From assembly GCF_964019485.1 (NCBI RefSeq), contig NZ_OZ026448.1, forward strand, positions 496,001 through 560,000: a DNA stretch of 64,000 nt, given 5' to 3'. This document shows, piece after piece, positions 63,923 to 64,000 of this stretch. Position 1 is the first letter of the stretch. Each line of letters opens with the position of its first letter. Made by a program: the position numbers and the translations under genes. The notes beneath the pieces were generated by a model. It was not told the origin of the DNA. It saw nothing but the letters and a program-made list of their open reading frames with translations, and ran no database searches. This DNA is from Spiroplasma endosymbiont of Agriotes lineatus (GTDB taxonomy: Bacteria; Bacillota_I; Bacilli_A; Mycoplasmatales; Nriv7).

Positions 63923-64000
63923 ATGAATATTGCGATTGGAATAATATTTATTATCATTTGCATAATGCTATTGGTATATTTTGCTTATAAAATTTATGCC
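63923..64000 (+). CDS. Plectrovirus membrane protein (73-residue type), partial
   Basis: The first 26 codons, MNIAIGIIFIIICIMLLVYF, match the membrane-helix part of the copies at 27195 and 35866. The gene leaves the window. Confidence 0.7.
   Translation, partial: MNIAIGIIFIIICIMLLVYFAYKIYA

Larger units (their letters stand above)
63087..64000 (+). mobile_element. SpV1-type plectrovirus fragment 5 (runs off the window)
   Basis: The tip GGACGCATAAAGTTTTGTTAGG is followed by the complete 507-base leader and the first virus genes, in the same order as fragments 1 and 2. The first two genes resemble fragment 2 more than fragment 1, the leader palindrome is intact, and no lesion is seen within the visible part. 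Confidence 0.8.

Noticed and set aside
1-64000. Possibility that the many frameshifts are sequencing errors
   Set aside because: About twenty housekeeping or transporter genes, including 1.5-2.4 kb ones, are free of any frameshift, whereas mobile genes and those touching them are broken repeatedly. Single A-run cases in mobile genes could still be errors.
1-64000. tRNA or rRNA genes
   Set aside because: I saw no cloverleaf with TTCGANTC-type T-loop and CCA-proximal stem, and no rRNA-like conserved tracts.

Overview
The window reads as a Spiroplasma chromosome, most likely Spiroplasma citri or a close relative. It is very AT-rich, and TGA has to be read as tryptophan for tpiA, pyrG, gltX, ptsI, leuS, sodA and every other housekeeping gene to stay open. 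It also carries many fragments of filamentous SpV1-type plectroviruses and IS3-family insertion sequences, which are typical of citri-group spiroplasmas. I see no tRNA, rRNA or CRISPR array.

Layout. 1-4.6 kb: decayed mobile DNA (integrase-type transposase, secreted-protein pseudogene, ISLre2 transposase, IS3). 4.66-10.0 kb: tpiA and a Cof-type HAD phosphatase, a truncated gpmI, a 300-bp MITE, a broken PepV-type dipeptidase and an intact AbgT-family transporter. 10.1-12.7 kb: MITE, IS3 and a decayed exported-protein gene. 12.8-19.7 kb, minus strand: the core operon gltX - HD hydrolase - rpoE - pyrG - fba, preceded by ychF. 19.9-21.4 kb: MITE and IS3. 21.5-26.4 kb: ptsI, a small membrane protein, leuS and a broken nucleotidyltransferase.

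26.4-43.8 kb is a mosaic. It holds two co-oriented plectrovirus fragments (leader, small membrane proteins, coat-like protein, Zot-like ATPase), a reversed fragment of a different virus with an HUH-type Rep and a GC-rich hairpin cluster, IS256 joined to the end of a UvrD/PcrA helicase, a VirB6/TrbL-like fragment, more IS3, a large secreted beta-propeller protein and ISLre2. 43.9-51.8 kb is ordinary chromosome: crr, IS3, sodA, CPBP protease, RluD-type pseudouridine synthase, a flippase-like membrane protein and an EamA transporter. 52-56.4 kb, minus strand, is a decayed conjugation-type block (lipoprotein, coiled-coil protein, VirB6/TrbL-like protein) ending in a reversed virus leader. 56.6-58.1 kb is rny. 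58.3-64 kb is a lipoprotein cut by a MITE, virus leaders, two inverted IS3 copies around a second HAD phosphatase, and the start of another virus copy.

How it fits together. The intact genes serve glycolysis (tpiA, fba), sugar uptake (ptsI, crr), nucleotide synthesis (pyrG), translation (gltX, leuS, ychF, RluD-type enzyme), RNA turnover (rny) and stress defence (sodA). Frameshifts and stops cluster almost entirely in mobile DNA and in genes touching it, so they look like real decay and not random sequencing error. The most interesting structure is a family of about 300-bp MITE-like elements. Their imperfect terminal repeats match the left end of the plectrovirus insertions, and one copy sits inside a virus leader between perfect 7-bp target duplications.
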